From: Cyclobacteriaceae bacterium
GTDB lineage: Bacteria; Bacteroidota; Bacteroidia; Cytophagales; Cyclobacteriaceae
Length of the DNA: 35,832 nt
Reading direction: 5' to 3'
Assembly (NCBI GenBank): GCA_012033595.1
Contig: JAAUQL010000064.1
Location: 1 to 35,832 of the forward strand
The position numbers and the translations under genes were made by a program. Below the pieces are notes generated by a model that made no database searches, was not told the DNA's origin, and worked only from the letters and a program-made list of their open reading frames with translations. Below, piece by piece: positions 9,186-18,340 of the stretch. Numbering within the stretch: position 1 is the stretch's first letter; each line of letters opens with the position of its first letter.

Positions 9186-10400
9186 CTATCTCAGTTTTAA
9201 TGTTGCTAATGTGATGATGGCCAGTAGGATGCCTACTGTCCAAAATCGTGTGACGATCTTGGCCTCATGGAGGTTGAGTTTTTGATAATGGTGGTGAAGC
9301 GGTGACATGAGGAATATTCTGCGCCCTTCACCGTATTTTTTTCTGGTGTATTTGAAATATGACACCTGCATAATGACCGATAGGTTTTCGATAAGAAATA
9401 TGCCACATAGTACAGGTATCAGCAGTTCTTTGCGTATGGTGAGGGCCAATACAGCTATGATGGCGCCGAGCGACAAACTGCCGGTATCGCCCATAAACAC
9501 CTGGGCAGGGTAGGCATTGTACCACAGAAAGCCAATGCATGCTCCTACAAAGGCGGAGCAAAAGATTACCAACTCACCTGAGCCGGGAATGTACATGATG
9601 TTGAGGTACTCCGAAAAAATAACGTTGCCCGATACATATGCCAAAATGGCCAGCGTGAGGCCGATAATGGCCGAAGTCCCCGCCGCCAGGCCGTCAATAC
9701 CATCTGTTATGTTGGCGCCGTTTGACACGAACATGATAATAAAAATAACGATGCCTACATAGATGGGCATGGTCAACCAATCGCCCAGCCCAAAAGTGAA
9801 CAGACTATAGTCCATTTCATTGTTTTTCATAAATGGAATGGTGGTTTTGGTTGATTTCACATCCTGATATTGCAATTCGGCCATCTGTACACCGCTGTCC
9901 ATTTTCTGGCCAGGTTCAAATTCTCTTACCATCACTTCGCTATGGTAGTAGAGGGTGAGGCCCACGATGAGCCCGAGACCTATTTGGCCTATTATTTTAA
10001 AGATGCCGCGAAGGCCTTGCTTGTTTTTTCTGAAAACCTTGATGTAATCATCCAAAAAACCAATGAGACCCATCCACAGGGTAGCGACCAAAATGAGGAC
10101 TACGTAAATGTTGGCGATTTTTGAAAAGAACAAAGTAGGCAGAATAATGGCCAGAATAATGATGATGCCACCCATGGTTGGAGTGCCTTTTTTCTCCATC
10201 TGTCCCTCCAGGCCAAGATCGCGTATGCTTTCACCAACTTGTTTTTTTGTCAAAAAGCGAATTAAAGATTTGCCAAAAGTGATGGTGATGATCAGTGAAA
10301 GCAAGGCTGCCATGCCGGCACGGAACGAAATATACTGAAAAACACCGGCCCCCATCAGGTCGTAATGCTCTTTGAGATATGTGAATAAATAATAGAACAT
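9186..10400 (-). CDS. mraY: phospho-MurNAc-pentapeptide transferase MraY
   Basis: MraY transfers phospho-MurNAc-pentapeptide to undecaprenyl phosphate, forming lipid I in the inner membrane. It has 404 residues and about ten membrane helices. Active-site segments are seen in order: [17 protein letters not shown] with the paired aspartates, [15 protein letters not shown], and [12 protein letters not shown], followed by [10 protein letters not shown] near the C-terminus. The insert with [11 protein letters not shown] between helices suits Bacteroidetes versions. The ATG at 10400 overlaps the murE TAA (TAATG). Confidence 0.97.
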   Translation of the reverse strand: MFYYLFTYLKEHYDLMGAGVFQYISFRAGMAALLSLIITITFGKSLIRFLTKKQVGESIRDLGLEGQMEKKGTPTMGGIIIILAIILPTLFFSKIANIYVVLILVATLWMGLIGFLDDYIKVFRKNKQGLRGIFKIIGQIGLGLIVGLTLYYHSEVMVREFEPGQKMDSGVQMAELQYQDVKSTKTTIPFMKNNEMDYSLFTFGLGDWLTMPIYVGIVIFIIMFVSNGANITDGIDGLAAGTSAIIGLTLAILAYVSGNVIFSEYLNIMYIPGSGELVIFCSAFVGACIGFLWYNAYPAQVFMGDTGSLSLGAIIAVLALTIRKELLIPVLCGIFLIENLSVIMQVSYFKYTRKKYGEGRRIFLMSPLHHHYQKLNLHEAKIVTRFWTVGILLAIITLATLKLR

Positions 10401-11878
10401 TAGCCTTTGCCTTTTTGATCGTTCGACATAAGTATATCCAGCTTCAGCAATGTTTCCTTATCGCTGAAGTGGTTTTTAATCCCTTTGATCTCCTGGTAGT
10501 CTTCATGGCCTTTGCCTGCTATCAGAATGATATCTTCGTCTTTGGCCAATGCCAACGCGGTCTTGATGGCTTCTTTTCTATCGACTATTGTTAAGGTTTT
10601 TCTATAGTCTGATGGCCTTACACCTCTTTTCATATCGTCTATGATCACTTCGGGGTCTTCGTCGCGGGGGTTGTCGGAGGTGAAAATTACTCTGTCGCTA
10701 AGCTTACAGGCGATTTCGGCCATCAACGGTCTTTTTTCCTTGTCGCGGTTGCCACCACAGCCGGTCACGGTGATCACCTGCTCGTTTCTGGTGCGGATAC
10801 TTTCTATCGTTTTCAGCACATTGTCGAGGGCGTCAGGTGTATGCGCATAGTCTATTATGGCGATTACCTTGCTTTTCAGGGGTACCCTTTCGAATCGGCC
10901 AGGTACAGGTGGTAGCGACGACAGGGCAGTAAGCACCTCTTGTGGGTCTTCTTCCAAAAGCACCCCTACACCATATGCTGCCACCAGATTGTAAGCATTA
11001 AATTTCCCAATCAGGTTAAACCAAATTTTAAAATTGTCGATATCGAGTTCTAGTCCGGTAAGCGAATTGCTTATTACCCTGGCTTTGAAGTCGGCCATGG
11101 TTTGTATGCCGAAGGTTCTCTTTTCGGCTCTCGTGTTTTGCAGCATTATGCTTCCTCTTTTGTCGTCGATATTTACCAGGGCAAAAGCGCCCGGAGTCAG
11201 CGAGTCGAAGAGTTTCTTTTTGGCCTTGATGTATTCATCGAAGGTATGGTGATAGTCGAGGTGGTCGTGCGTGATGTTGCTGAACACGGCCACATCTATC
11301 GCCAACCCGGCAATCCGGTTTTGGTCGATGGCATGGCTGCTGGCTTCCATAAAACAATGGGTGCACCCGGCATCCACCATGCTGCGGAGCAATTGATTTA
11401 TTTGCAAGGCATCGCCGGTAGTGTGGGTCGAAGGCAGCGACTCATCGTTTATTTTGTTGAGGATGGTGGACAGCAGGCCGGCGTTATAGCCCAATTTTCT
11501 GAATAGGTGAAAAAGCAAGGTGACGGTAGTCGTCTTGCCATTGGTGCCCGTTACTGCGATTAACTTTAGTTTCGATGATGGATTTTCGTAATAGTTGGAG
11601 GCGATTATACCCAAAGCCTTTGAGCTGCTTTCGGTCTGCACCACGGCCACACCTGGCTGGGCATCCATGGCATGCTCACACACTATGGCTACTGCACCCT
11701 GCGCTATTGCCTTTTGGATGAATTGATGTCCATCGACCTGTGTACCGGCTACGGCCACGAACACATCGCCTTTGGCCACCTTTCGCGAGTCGAAATGCAC
11801 AGAAGCCACGGGGATATTCATATCTCCGGAGGTGGCCGTCAAAGACACTTTATACAATATGTCTTTTAATAATTTCAT
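10400..11878 (-). CDS. murE: UDP-MurNAc-L-Ala-D-Glu:meso-diaminopimelate ligase MurE
   Basis: MurE adds the third stem-peptide residue. The protein has 492 residues, with the Mur-ligase ATP loop [10 protein letters not shown] from residue 111 and the segments [22 protein letters not shown] and [10 protein letters not shown]. Around residue 401 it carries DNPRDEDP; the DNPR motif is the family marker for meso-diaminopimelate rather than lysine, so the wall should be of the mDAP type. The ATG at 11878 overlaps the ftsI stop (ATGA), and its TAA overlaps the mraY start. Confidence 0.97.
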   Translation of the reverse strand: MKLLKDILYKVSLTATSGDMNIPVASVHFDSRKVAKGDVFVAVAGTQVDGHQFIQKAIAQGAVAIVCEHAMDAQPGVAVVQTESSSKALGIIASNYYENPSSKLKLIAVTGTNGKTTTVTLLFHLFRKLGYNAGLLSTILNKINDESLPSTHTTGDALQINQLLRSMVDAGCTHCFMEASSHAIDQNRIAGLAIDVAVFSNITHDHLDYHHTFDEYIKAKKKLFDSLTPGAFALVNIDDKRGSIMLQNTRAEKRTFGIQTMADFKARVISNSLTGLELDIDNFKIWFNLIGKFNAYNLVAAYGVGVLLEEDPQEVLTALSSLPPVPGRFERVPLKSKVIAIIDYAHTPDALDNVLKTIESIRTRNEQVITVTGCGGNRDKEKRPLMAEIACKLSDRVIFTSDNPRDEDPEVIIDDMKRGVRPSDYRKTLTIVDRKEAIKTALALAKDEDIILIAGKGHEDYQEIKGIKNHFSDKETLLKLDILMSNDQKGKG

Positions 11879-13968
11879 CCTAGCGTAAGGGTAATATTGC
11901 TTCCTTTCAATAATTTTTTGCCTGGATAAATGGATTGGGCCGTAATGCGCCCACTTCCCCGATGAGTCACCCGGAGTCCGTGGTTTTCCAAAAGAAAAAT
12001 AGCATCCCGGAGAGTCATGCCCAATACATTGGGCACCACTTCCGGGGCTATTTCATCGGTCGTCCATAACACAGCATTGTCTTTGAGCCGGGCCACCACC
12101 CAATCTTCTTCAGATTCGGAGATATTGGGAATGTCCAGTTCTTCACATATCATTTCCAGGTCTTCTCTGTGGCCTGCTTTGATGACAGGAAAAATCCCGT
12201 CTGTCATTTTGTTTTCTACAATATAAGGTTGATGCATTTCCAGGTCGCGGGCGTAGATATTGTCTGCAATGGTCTTAAAGACGGGCGCAGCCACGTTTGA
12301 GCCATATTGTCTGAAACCTTTTGGATTGTCTATGACCACTATACAACTGTACTGTGGGTTGTCGGCAGGGAAATAGCCAACAAATGAAGTGTTGTACTGC
12401 CTGGTATAGCGACCGTTTACTATTTTTTGAGCCGTGCCCGTTTTGCCCGCGCTTTTATAGTAGCTGTTTTTTATGTTGTTGGCTGTACCATTTTCCACCA
12501 CGCCTTTCAGCAGCGACTGCACTTCTCGAAGGGTTTTGGAAGAGCAAATTTTTCTTTTTATTTCCTGGCTTCTAAAAGTTTTAATTTCTTCATCGGCCTG
12601 GTTGACCGATTTTACTATTATAGGCCTGATCAGCCTGCCATCGTTGGCGATGGCATTGTAGAAGGCGAGCATTTGCAGCGGGGTCACCTCTACCTCATAG
12701 CCTATCGACATCCAGGGCAGGGTGATGCCGCTCCATGATTTGTCGGAAGGGTCTTTGATTTTGGGTATGCCTTCGCCAACCATCTGGAAGCCAAGTGGCT
12801 GAGAAAGCCCCATTGAGGCAATATAATCGATAAAACGCTGCGGATCGCTGCCAAACTGGCTATAAACCAATTTAGAAATGGCAATGTTGGAAGATACCTC
12901 AAAGGCCTCTCGTACAGATATGGTTCCATAGCCACCCGGTTTGTGGTCGCGCATGGTTTGATTGTAGAAATTGTAATCGCCGGTACCGGTTTCTATACTG
13001 TCGTTCAGTTTGAGTTTGGAATCTTCAAGCAGGGCGATCATGGAGGCCAGTTTGAAGGTGGAACCAGGGTCGGTCAAGCCTTGTACAGCATAATTGAATA
13101 CTTCCCGGTACTCATTAGTTTGCTTGTTTTTGGTCAGGTTGGAAATGGCTTTGATCTCACCGCTTTTTACTTCCATCACTACTGCACATCCGTGATCGGC
13201 ATCGTGGTCTTTGAGCGCATGCAGCAGAGCCGATTCGGTTACGTCCTGCAGATTTACATTGATGGTGGTATGGATGTCGAAGCCCTCTACCGGTCGTATT
13301 TCAGATTCATCATGCAATGGTCTCCATTTGCCACCGGCCATTTTTTGATACAAGGCTTTGCCGTCTATGCCAGCCAGATACTCATTGAAGCTATATTCCA
13401 GTCCGGCTCCATCGTAATTGTCGTTGACAAAGCCTACGGTACGGTAGCCCATGTAGGCAAAAGGCCGGTACCTGCGATCCAGTTTTTCGAAAATGGCTCC
13501 TCCCTTTAGGCGGCCTTCGCGGAATATCGGCCAATTGGCCATGGCCTTCTTTTCCTGGTATTTCACCAATCTTCTGTTCAGTACGATGTATTTGCGGCCT
13601 TCAAGGCGGGCGTCGTTAATTTTTCTTTTGTAGTATTCTTTGCTCCGGTCGCCGAAATGCCGCGACAGCTTGAGGGCGAGGGAGTCCAGCCCTTGCCGGT
13701 ACACGTCGTGACTGGCAATAGTAGGATCGAGGGCCACACGGTACGATGGCAGCGAAGTGACCAGTAAGCTGCCGTTGTCGCTGTAGATATTGCCACGAGT
13801 AGCGGGCACCTTTCGGAACTGTAGATCGATTTCTTCAGCCAGTTTTACCCATTTTCGTCCATCGGCATGTTGCAGCAAAACCACCCGTGTTATGGCCGCT
13901 ATTGCGAAAACCATAATGAGCAGAAATGCTATCCTTACCCGTAGTATGATGGACTTCCTAATATTCAC
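11875..13968 (-). CDS. ftsI: class B penicillin-binding protein FtsI (PBP3-like) with C-terminal PASTA domain
   Basis: This is the septal transpeptidase that cross-links peptidoglycan and pairs with FtsW. The 697-residue protein has a short cytoplasmic tail, one membrane helix near residues 10-28, a dimerisation domain, then the transpeptidase: catalytic serine in GSTFK near residue 303, SSN in SSNIAISKL, and KTGTAQ. The last 60 residues or so (VVPNVLGMTLRDAIFLLENH to the end) form a PASTA domain, common in Bacteroidetes FtsI. The start is GTG at 13968, embedded in the last codons of ftsL (11-base overlap). Confidence 0.95.
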   Translation of the reverse strand: MNIRKSIILRVRIAFLLIMVFAIAAITRVVLLQHADGRKWVKLAEEIDLQFRKVPATRGNIYSDNGSLLVTSLPSYRVALDPTIASHDVYRQGLDSLALKLSRHFGDRSKEYYKRKINDARLEGRKYIVLNRRLVKYQEKKAMANWPIFREGRLKGGAIFEKLDRRYRPFAYMGYRTVGFVNDNYDGAGLEYSFNEYLAGIDGKALYQKMAGGKWRPLHDESEIRPVEGFDIHTTINVNLQDVTESALLHALKDHDADHGCAVVMEVKSGEIKAISNLTKNKQTNEYREVFNYAVQGLTDPGSTFKLASMIALLEDSKLKLNDSIETGTGDYNFYNQTMRDHKPGGYGTISVREAFEVSSNIAISKLVYSQFGSDPQRFIDYIASMGLSQPLGFQMVGEGIPKIKDPSDKSWSGITLPWMSIGYEVEVTPLQMLAFYNAIANDGRLIRPIIVKSVNQADEEIKTFRSQEIKRKICSSKTLREVQSLLKGVVENGTANNIKNSYYKSAGKTGTAQKIVNGRYTRQYNTSFVGYFPADNPQYSCIVVIDNPKGFRQYGSNVAAPVFKTIADNIYARDLEMHQPYIVENKMTDGIFPVIKAGHREDLEMICEELDIPNISESEEDWVVARLKDNAVLWTTDEIAPEVVPNVLGMTLRDAIFLLENHGLRVTHRGSGRITAQSIYPGKKLLKGSNITLTLG

Positions 13969-14332
13969 TTTCGTCGATTATCAATTTGTTTGGTGGTGTA
14001 TTGCTTTCCTTCAATCCTATTTTTTTTACCTTTCGTGCGACCTCAGATTGCTTGCTGGCAAACATATAGTCAGCCTTCAGCGAGGTGTAGTCTGCACGCA
14101 GTTCTTCTACCTCAGCCTGCATGTTGTCTATCTTTCTGATGGTCTTCTCTGCCCAGTGGTTGTTGCCGATATATATGATGCCAATCAAAGTAAAAAACAG
14201 CGTATGCGGCAGGTATTTTGCCGGCAGGCCATTTTCAAACAGCGCATCGATCTTTAGCTTGCTCCCGATCAGGGAAAACAAGCTCGACCCCGGTGCTTTG
14301 TTTTTATTTACTTTATAGGTATTTCCCGACAT
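13958..14332 (-). CDS. ftsL: FtsL-like divisome protein
   Basis: This small bitopic membrane protein of 124 residues lies between rsmH and ftsI, the usual site of ftsL. It has a basic cytoplasmic region of about 45 residues, one hydrophobic helix (LPHTLFFTLIGIIYIG), then a heptad-like segment (IRKIDNMQAEVEELRADYTS) likely to form the periplasmic coiled coil that pairs with an FtsB-like partner. FtsL is poorly conserved in sequence, so the call rests on architecture, size and synteny. The ATG is two bases from the rsmH stop. Confidence 0.85.
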   Translation of the reverse strand: MSGNTYKVNKNKAPGSSLFSLIGSKLKIDALFENGLPAKYLPHTLFFTLIGIIYIGNNHWAEKTIRKIDNMQAEVEELRADYTSLKADYMFASKQSEVARKVKKIGLKESNTPPNKLIIDESEY

Positions 14333-14334
14333 CG

Positions 14335-15249
14335 CTATATTTTTTCGGCAATCCTTAATTTTGCGCTTCTTGCGCGATTGTTTTCTAATATTTCCAGTTC
14401 ACTGGCCACTATGGGCTTTCTGCTCACCGACTTCAATGGTTTCAACTCGTTGCCATAGACGTCTTTTTCTACTTCTCCATAAAATTTGCCCTTGGCAAAG
14501 AAGTTTTTGACCAGCCTGTCTTCAAGCGAATGATAAGAAATGACTACAAACCGGCCACCCGGATTGAGTATGTTGGTACATCTTTCCAGCATTTCCTTTA
14601 ATACTTCCAGTTCGCTGTTCACCTCTATGCGCAGTGCCTGAAACACCTGGGCATAGTATTTATATTCCCTGCTTCGAGGGGCATAGGTATCTAAAATCTT
14701 CTTGAGGTCTTCGTTGGTTTTGATGGGCGCAGTAGCCCGGGCACGCACTATGGCCGTGGCCAGGGTTTTGGCGTTTTTTACCTCGCCGTACATGCCAAGT
14801 ATCTTATGTAGATCTTCTTCGCTGTATTTGTTCACTACTTTTTTTGCACTCAGAACGGCCTCTTTATTCATGCGCATGTCCAGTTCACCTTCAAACCTGG
14901 TGGAGAAACCCCTTTCGGGTGTATCGATCTGGTGCGACGATACGCCCAGGTCGGCCAATATGCCATCTACTTTGGCAACACCATGCAGCTTGAGGAACTT
15001 GTCGGCATAGCGGAAGTTGTTTTTGATAAATTTGAAGGACTTGCTGGTGATTCGAGCAGCATTTTCTGCGGCATCTTCGTCCTGGTCGAAGGCATAGAGC
15101 TTTCCTTCTTTTAAGTATTCCAGAATGGCCATGGCATGGCCGCCTCCCCCAAAAGTAAGATCCAGGTAAGTGCCGTCAGCTTTGATCTGAAGCGCTTCAA
15201 GGCTTTCTTTCAATAGTACAGGTCTATGGTAGGTCATGACGGTGTTCAT
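14335..15249 (-). CDS. rsmH: 16S rRNA (cytosine(1402)-N4)-methyltransferase RsmH
   Basis: RsmH (MraW) uses S-adenosylmethionine to methylate N4 of C1402 in 16S rRNA. Family landmarks are YHRPVLLKESLEAL at the N-terminus, the SAM-binding loop DLTFGGGGHA, LADLGVSSHQID, and the C-terminal stretch VISYHSLEDRLVKNFF. About 304 residues is normal. The frame is open from a GTG at 15252; the ATG at 15249, overlapping the mraZ stop as TGATG, seems more natural, and an ATG at 15237 is also possible. Its place after mraZ is conserved across bacteria. Confidence 0.96.
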   Translation of the reverse strand: MNTVMTYHRPVLLKESLEALQIKADGTYLDLTFGGGGHAMAILEYLKEGKLYAFDQDEDAAENAARITSKSFKFIKNNFRYADKFLKLHGVAKVDGILADLGVSSHQIDTPERGFSTRFEGELDMRMNKEAVLSAKKVVNKYSEEDLHKILGMYGEVKNAKTLATAIVRARATAPIKTNEDLKKILDTYAPRSREYKYYAQVFQALRIEVNSELEVLKEMLERCTNILNPGGRFVVISYHSLEDRLVKNFFAKGKFYGEVEKDVYGNELKPLKSVSRKPIVASELEILENNRARSAKLRIAEKI

Positions 15250-15692
15250 CACTCAGTTAGGTGCTTTTGCGCTAGTTTCGAAAATTCTTTATTGTCATTA
15301 ATGATATACTCCTCATACACTGAGGCATTCCACAATTCCATGCGGTTGCCCATGCCCACCAGAATGATGTCTTTGTCGAGGCTGGCATATTTCGCCATCG
15401 TTTTTGGCACCAATATCCTTCCGGCATTGTCGAGCTCCACATCTGAGATGCGACGAAAGAAATTGCGCTGCAACTTCCGCGATTCTTCGCTGAATTCGTT
15501 CATTGAGCTGACCCGTGATACGATTTTTCTGTGCTCCACCTGGGTGTACAACACCAGGCATGGCTCCAACCCCAAACTCAATACGAGTTGGTTGCCAGTG
15601 ACTTCAGGAAGTTTCGATTTTACCTTTGCAGGTAAGGTTAGCCTTCCTTTGGCGTCCATTTTACATTCGTATTCACCTGTGAAGAGCGACAT
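15249..15692 (-). CDS. mraZ: transcriptional regulator MraZ
   Basis: MraZ is an AbrB-like-fold DNA-binding protein that forms rings and controls its own dcw operon. The 147-residue protein has the two expected repeats, each with a DxxxR motif: MDAKGRLTLPAKVK near residue 13 and LDNAGRILVPKTM near residue 90. It is the first gene of the cluster, and its stop overlaps the start of rsmH. Repeats matching the known MraZ operator style lie 58 bases upstream, so autoregulation is likely. Confidence 0.96.
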   Translation of the reverse strand: MSLFTGEYECKMDAKGRLTLPAKVKSKLPEVTGNQLVLSLGLEPCLVLYTQVEHRKIVSRVSSMNEFSEESRKLQRNFFRRISDVELDNAGRILVPKTMAKYASLDKDIILVGMGNRMELWNASVYEEYIINDNKEFSKLAQKHLTE

Positions 15693-15723
15693 CTGTTTAT
15701 TAGATAATGCTTTACTACATGAA

Positions 15724-15780
15724 CAAAGATATTACATAATTCAACAATATCAACCACTTTCACCCACTTTGTCACACATT
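15724..15780 (-). promoter_or_regulatory. dcw operon promoter overlapped by MraZ-type operator
   Basis: Read on the minus strand, two 10-base direct repeats AAAGTGGGTG and AAAGTGGTTG lie at 15770-15751, preceded by a degenerate third unit AATGTGTGAC at 15780-15771. MraZ is known to bind tandem GTGG-type repeats spaced one helical turn. The last repeat ends in TTG (15753-15751), which is 19 bases before TATCTTTG (15731-15724), a perfect match to the Bacteroidetes -7 word TAnnTTTG. MraZ binding would therefore cover the -33 element and repress. The predicted leader before the mraZ ATG is roughly 25 bases. Confidence 0.75.
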
Positions 15781-15814
15781 TTTACATAATAATGAAAAAG
15801 CAAATGGTATTTTT

Positions 15815-15836
15815 TTCAAATGCTCAATTATTTGAA
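15815..15836. repeat. short inverted repeat in mraZ upstream region
   Basis: A perfect 7-bp inverted repeat, TTCAAAT and ATTTGAA, is separated by eight bases. It sits about 35 bp beyond the MraZ operator in the non-coding stretch 15693-16038. No long downstream T run is present on either strand, so it is not a clear terminator. It could be an operator or chance in AT-rich sequence. Confidence 0.3.
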
Positions 15837-15900
15837 TCGATGAGGTATTACTTTTAATGGAAATAGGCTGATTTTATTGGTTTTACTGATTGGAATGGAG

Positions 15901-15914
15901 GTGGGGCAAAGTGG
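15901..15914 (+). promoter_or_regulatory. second MraZ-box-like sequence, opposite orientation
   Basis: GTGGGGCAAAGTGG on the plus strand matches the core of the mraZ operator (GTGGGTGAAAGTGG on the minus strand) at 12 of 14 positions and keeps the 10-base spacing between GTGG units. It lies about 125 bases upstream of the thioredoxin-like gene and faces it. Apart from this, the operator and the short inverted repeat, I see nothing convincing in the 346-base gap 15693-16038. Confidence 0.35.
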
Positions 15915-16038
15915 AGGCTTTTTTATGAATCTTTGTGCATTGCGACTTTTAAATGGCTGATCGATGGAATTTTGAACGCTTTTCAGCCAAAACTTTTAAT
16001 AGACGAAAAATTTACGCCCTTCGAATATATCTTTGCAT

Positions 16039-17303
16039 ATGATTAATAAAAACAAACTCAGTTTCACCCTTGCTATGCCCCTCTTGATGGCCATGGCGGC
16101 ATATTTTACAGCATGCAACCCCAAGCCAGGCGGGGAAGAAATCAAAAATGCGGGCACGTTGAAAGAAGGAAGATGGCGTGGACTATTGCACACGCAAGGC
16201 AAAGAGCTTCCGTTTCTTTTTGATGTGGAGCAAAGTGGAGATGACTACCTCATCTATCTGATAAATGCGGCGGAGCGCATCCCGCTCGATGAGGCCACAT
16301 TTACCGGAGATTCCCTGCATCTGCCTATGTATATTTTCGATGCCACCCTGCATGCCCGGCTCGATGGTAATCACTTGGAAGGACTATGGGTAAAAAACTA
16401 TACGGATGACTACCGGGTGCCTTTCAGTGCCAGTCACGGCGATAGTGCCAGATTTACCCTTACTTCAGGCCTCCAGCCGGCCTCATTTGGCGGGAAATGG
16501 GAGGTGGATTTTATCAGCGAAAACAAAATCGAAAAGGCTTTAGGTGTTTTTGATCAGCAAGGGAGCTATCTGACCGGTACGTTTCTTACCTCCACCGGCG
16601 ATTATCGATTTTTGGAAGGGGTAGTGAATGGTTCAAGTATGAAACTGAGCACTTTTGATGGCACGCATGCCTACCTGTTCGAAGGCGAAATGAATGAACA
16701 GGGTGAAATAGCCGGACAATTTTGGTCTGGCAAATCCTGGCACCAACGCTGGACTGCAAAGAAAAATGCCAACTTCGAACTTCCCGATCCTTACACCCTG
16801 ACCACCGTGAAGGATAGAGACGAGGTATTTGAGATAAACTTTCCCGACAACAATGGTGAAATGGTGAGCCTTTCCGACGACAAATACAAAGGTAAAGTAG
16901 TGGTGGTGCAGATCATGGGTACCTGGCGCCCCAATTGTATGGATGAAACCAGGTTTTTGCCAATTGGAAAGGGCGTAACCAAAACAAAGAGCTAGCCTTT
17001 GTCGGTCTGGCTTTCGAAATGAAGGATGATCCTGAATATGCCAATGGCCGTATCGAAAAAATGAAGAATAAATTGGGTGTGGATTATGATATACTGTTGG
17101 CCGGTAGCACCAATGAACTATCCAAAGCCCGGGCATTGCCTATGCTCAACAGTATAAAATCTTATCCAACCACCATTTTTTTGGACAAAGCGCATAAGGT
17201 AAGAAAAATACACACTGGTTTTTCTGGCCCGGGCACAGGCCTGTATTACGATAAGTATGTGGAGGAATTTGAGCTCATCATTGAAAAACTTCTGGCAGAA
17301 TAG
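16039..17303 (+). CDS. thioredoxin-like (TlpA-type) lipoprotein, frameshifted, incomplete CxxC
   Basis: The N-terminus is a lipoprotein signal: basic start, hydrophobic stretch, and YFTAC with the lipidated cysteine at residue 26. About 230 residues of beta-rich sequence follow, then a thioredoxin-like domain from NFPDNNGEMVSLSD. The usual WCPNC redox motif reads WRPNC (residues 296-300): the first cysteine is arginine (CGC for TGC). The frame breaks right after, at the T5 run 16954-16958. One extra base joins it to a second frame carrying ANWKGRNQNKELAFVG and a C-terminal half with SYPTTIFLDKAHKVRKIHTG, giving 421 residues. I start at ATG 16039; a TTG six bases earlier is less likely. Substrate is unknown; related proteins work in disulfide exchange in the envelope. 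Confidence 0.75.
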
Positions 17304-17385
17304 GTAGCGGCCTTTCAGCGCAATTGTGGCAGGCAAGAAGCAGATTGACCCGCAACTATTTTTAGCTGTCACGGCGAGCCTGGTA

Positions 17386-17971
17386 TTATCTCACCGCTTT
17401 GCCAATTAACCCAATGGCTTTGGCAGAAAGAGGCAATTGCATTGCTGCATGCACCCCTTTTTCCGACATTTTCACAATGGTCTTGCGCAATATAGTTACC
17501 AGTTTTTCCTCTTCATGTCCGCTGGAGAAATCATCGAAATAGTGCTGCAAAAACACCAGACAAACCACATCTTCCAGGGTTTGGGTTTCCGGGTTTTCTT
17601 TGAGGTGTTTCTTTAGAAGCAGGTCTTTTACTAGAGCAATAGTTTCAGGTTCATAGCCCGTTTTTTTCATAATGTCTGAAGCAATTTCGGCATGGTGGAT
17701 TTTGAGCTGGCTCCGCCACTTTAAATAGCCCGATCTGTCCATTGGATAAGACGAGCGGGCGATTTCCCAGCGGCCAATATGCTGGCAACGGGCTGCCAAT
17801 TGCAAATGCGCTGAAGCAGTTGGCTCAAAATCCAAGAGCTTCTTGGTCATGCGGTGTGCATATAGCAGCGAAGAAGGGATAGCCTCCCCATCTATCCAGT
17901 TCGTTTTTTGGGTCTTGAGCATTGTATGTATCAAACTGCCGGATGGTATCTTCAAACCTGGATTTTTCCAT
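17386..17971 (-). CDS. DUF4202 family protein, frameshifted
   Basis: The body matches the DUF4202 pattern: LLYAHRMTKKLLDF, ARCQHIGRWEIARSSYPM, DRSGYLKWRSQLKIHHAEIA and LEDVVCLVFLQHYFDDF. The continuous frame opens at 17955 with an unlikely N-terminus. A better start, ATG at 17971 in the neighbouring frame, gives MEKSRFEDTIRQFDTYNAQD. It joins the body if one base is removed from the A6 run (plus-strand T6 at 17904-17909), reading DPKTNWIDGEAIP and giving 194 residues. The spaced histidines and the later Glu-Asp look somewhat like an HD-domain metal site, but that is my inference. No biochemical role is known to me. It lies next to cobA and nirBD, suggesting a link to siroheme or nitrogen/sulfur reduction. 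Confidence 0.82.
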
Positions 17972-18023
17972 GGATTTTATTATGTTTTTAGTTGAAACGG
18001 CCTATAACTATAGATTTCAGTTG

Positions 18024-18073
18024 TTTTGGAAAAGCATGAATTTCTGTTTGACAAATCTCTTGTTTTTCCAAAA
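18024..18073. repeat. perfect 10-bp inverted repeat with extended stem
   Basis: TTTTGGAAAA (18024-18033) and TTTTCCAAAA (18064-18073) are perfect reverse complements. Allowing one G-U pair the arms extend to 13 bp (18024-18036 with 18061-18073), leaving a 24-base loop. It lies about 50-100 bp upstream of the DUF4202 start. It could be a leader hairpin, a protein site or a small RNA element. Confidence 0.5.
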
Positions 18074-18252
18074 AGAAACTGTCGCTTTAAAAACCGTTTT
18101 GCATTCACCTTTTAGCTTTGAAATGTAAATAGTATTTAACGCATGATTCACAGACTATATAAATCCTGTCAATAAAGTTGATCAATGTAAAAATTCAATA
18201 ACCCATATATCAAGCTACAAATCTGAAATAAACTCCAATACCGGAAAATTCT

Positions 18253-18283
18253 AAAACCAAGTGGGGTTTGAGCATTTGGTTTT
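18253..18283. terminator. candidate hairpin downstream of cobA
   Basis: AAAACCAA (18253-18260) and TTGGTTTT (18276-18283) form a perfect 8-bp stem with a 15-base loop, 58 bases beyond the cobA stop. The right arm ends in four or five T on either strand, so it could end cobA transcription, but the stem has only two G-C pairs. Confidence 0.3.
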
Positions 18284-18340
18284 TGGGTTTTGATCACTTT
18301 GTTATTGGGCGCTTGTCTGTAACTTGCGGACAGATTCTAT

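Larger units (their letters stand above)
17972..18340. other. AT-rich non-coding stretch between DUF4202 and cobA
   Basis: These 369 bases hold no credible gene. Two inverted repeats stand out and are listed separately. A TAGCTTTG promoter word at 18113-18120 points rightward but has no gene in front of it. No TAnnTTTG word was found on the minus strand near the DUF4202 start. Confidence 0.6.

Noticed and set aside
16028-16035. TATCTTTG promoter word directly before the thioredoxin-like gene
   Set aside because: It would start transcription at or inside the start codon; no -33 word; probably coincidence or a sign of a leaderless mRNA that I cannot support.
18113-18120. TAGCTTTG promoter word pointing right
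   Set aside because: No gene follows on that strand before cobA (opposite strand) and no -33 word at proper spacing.
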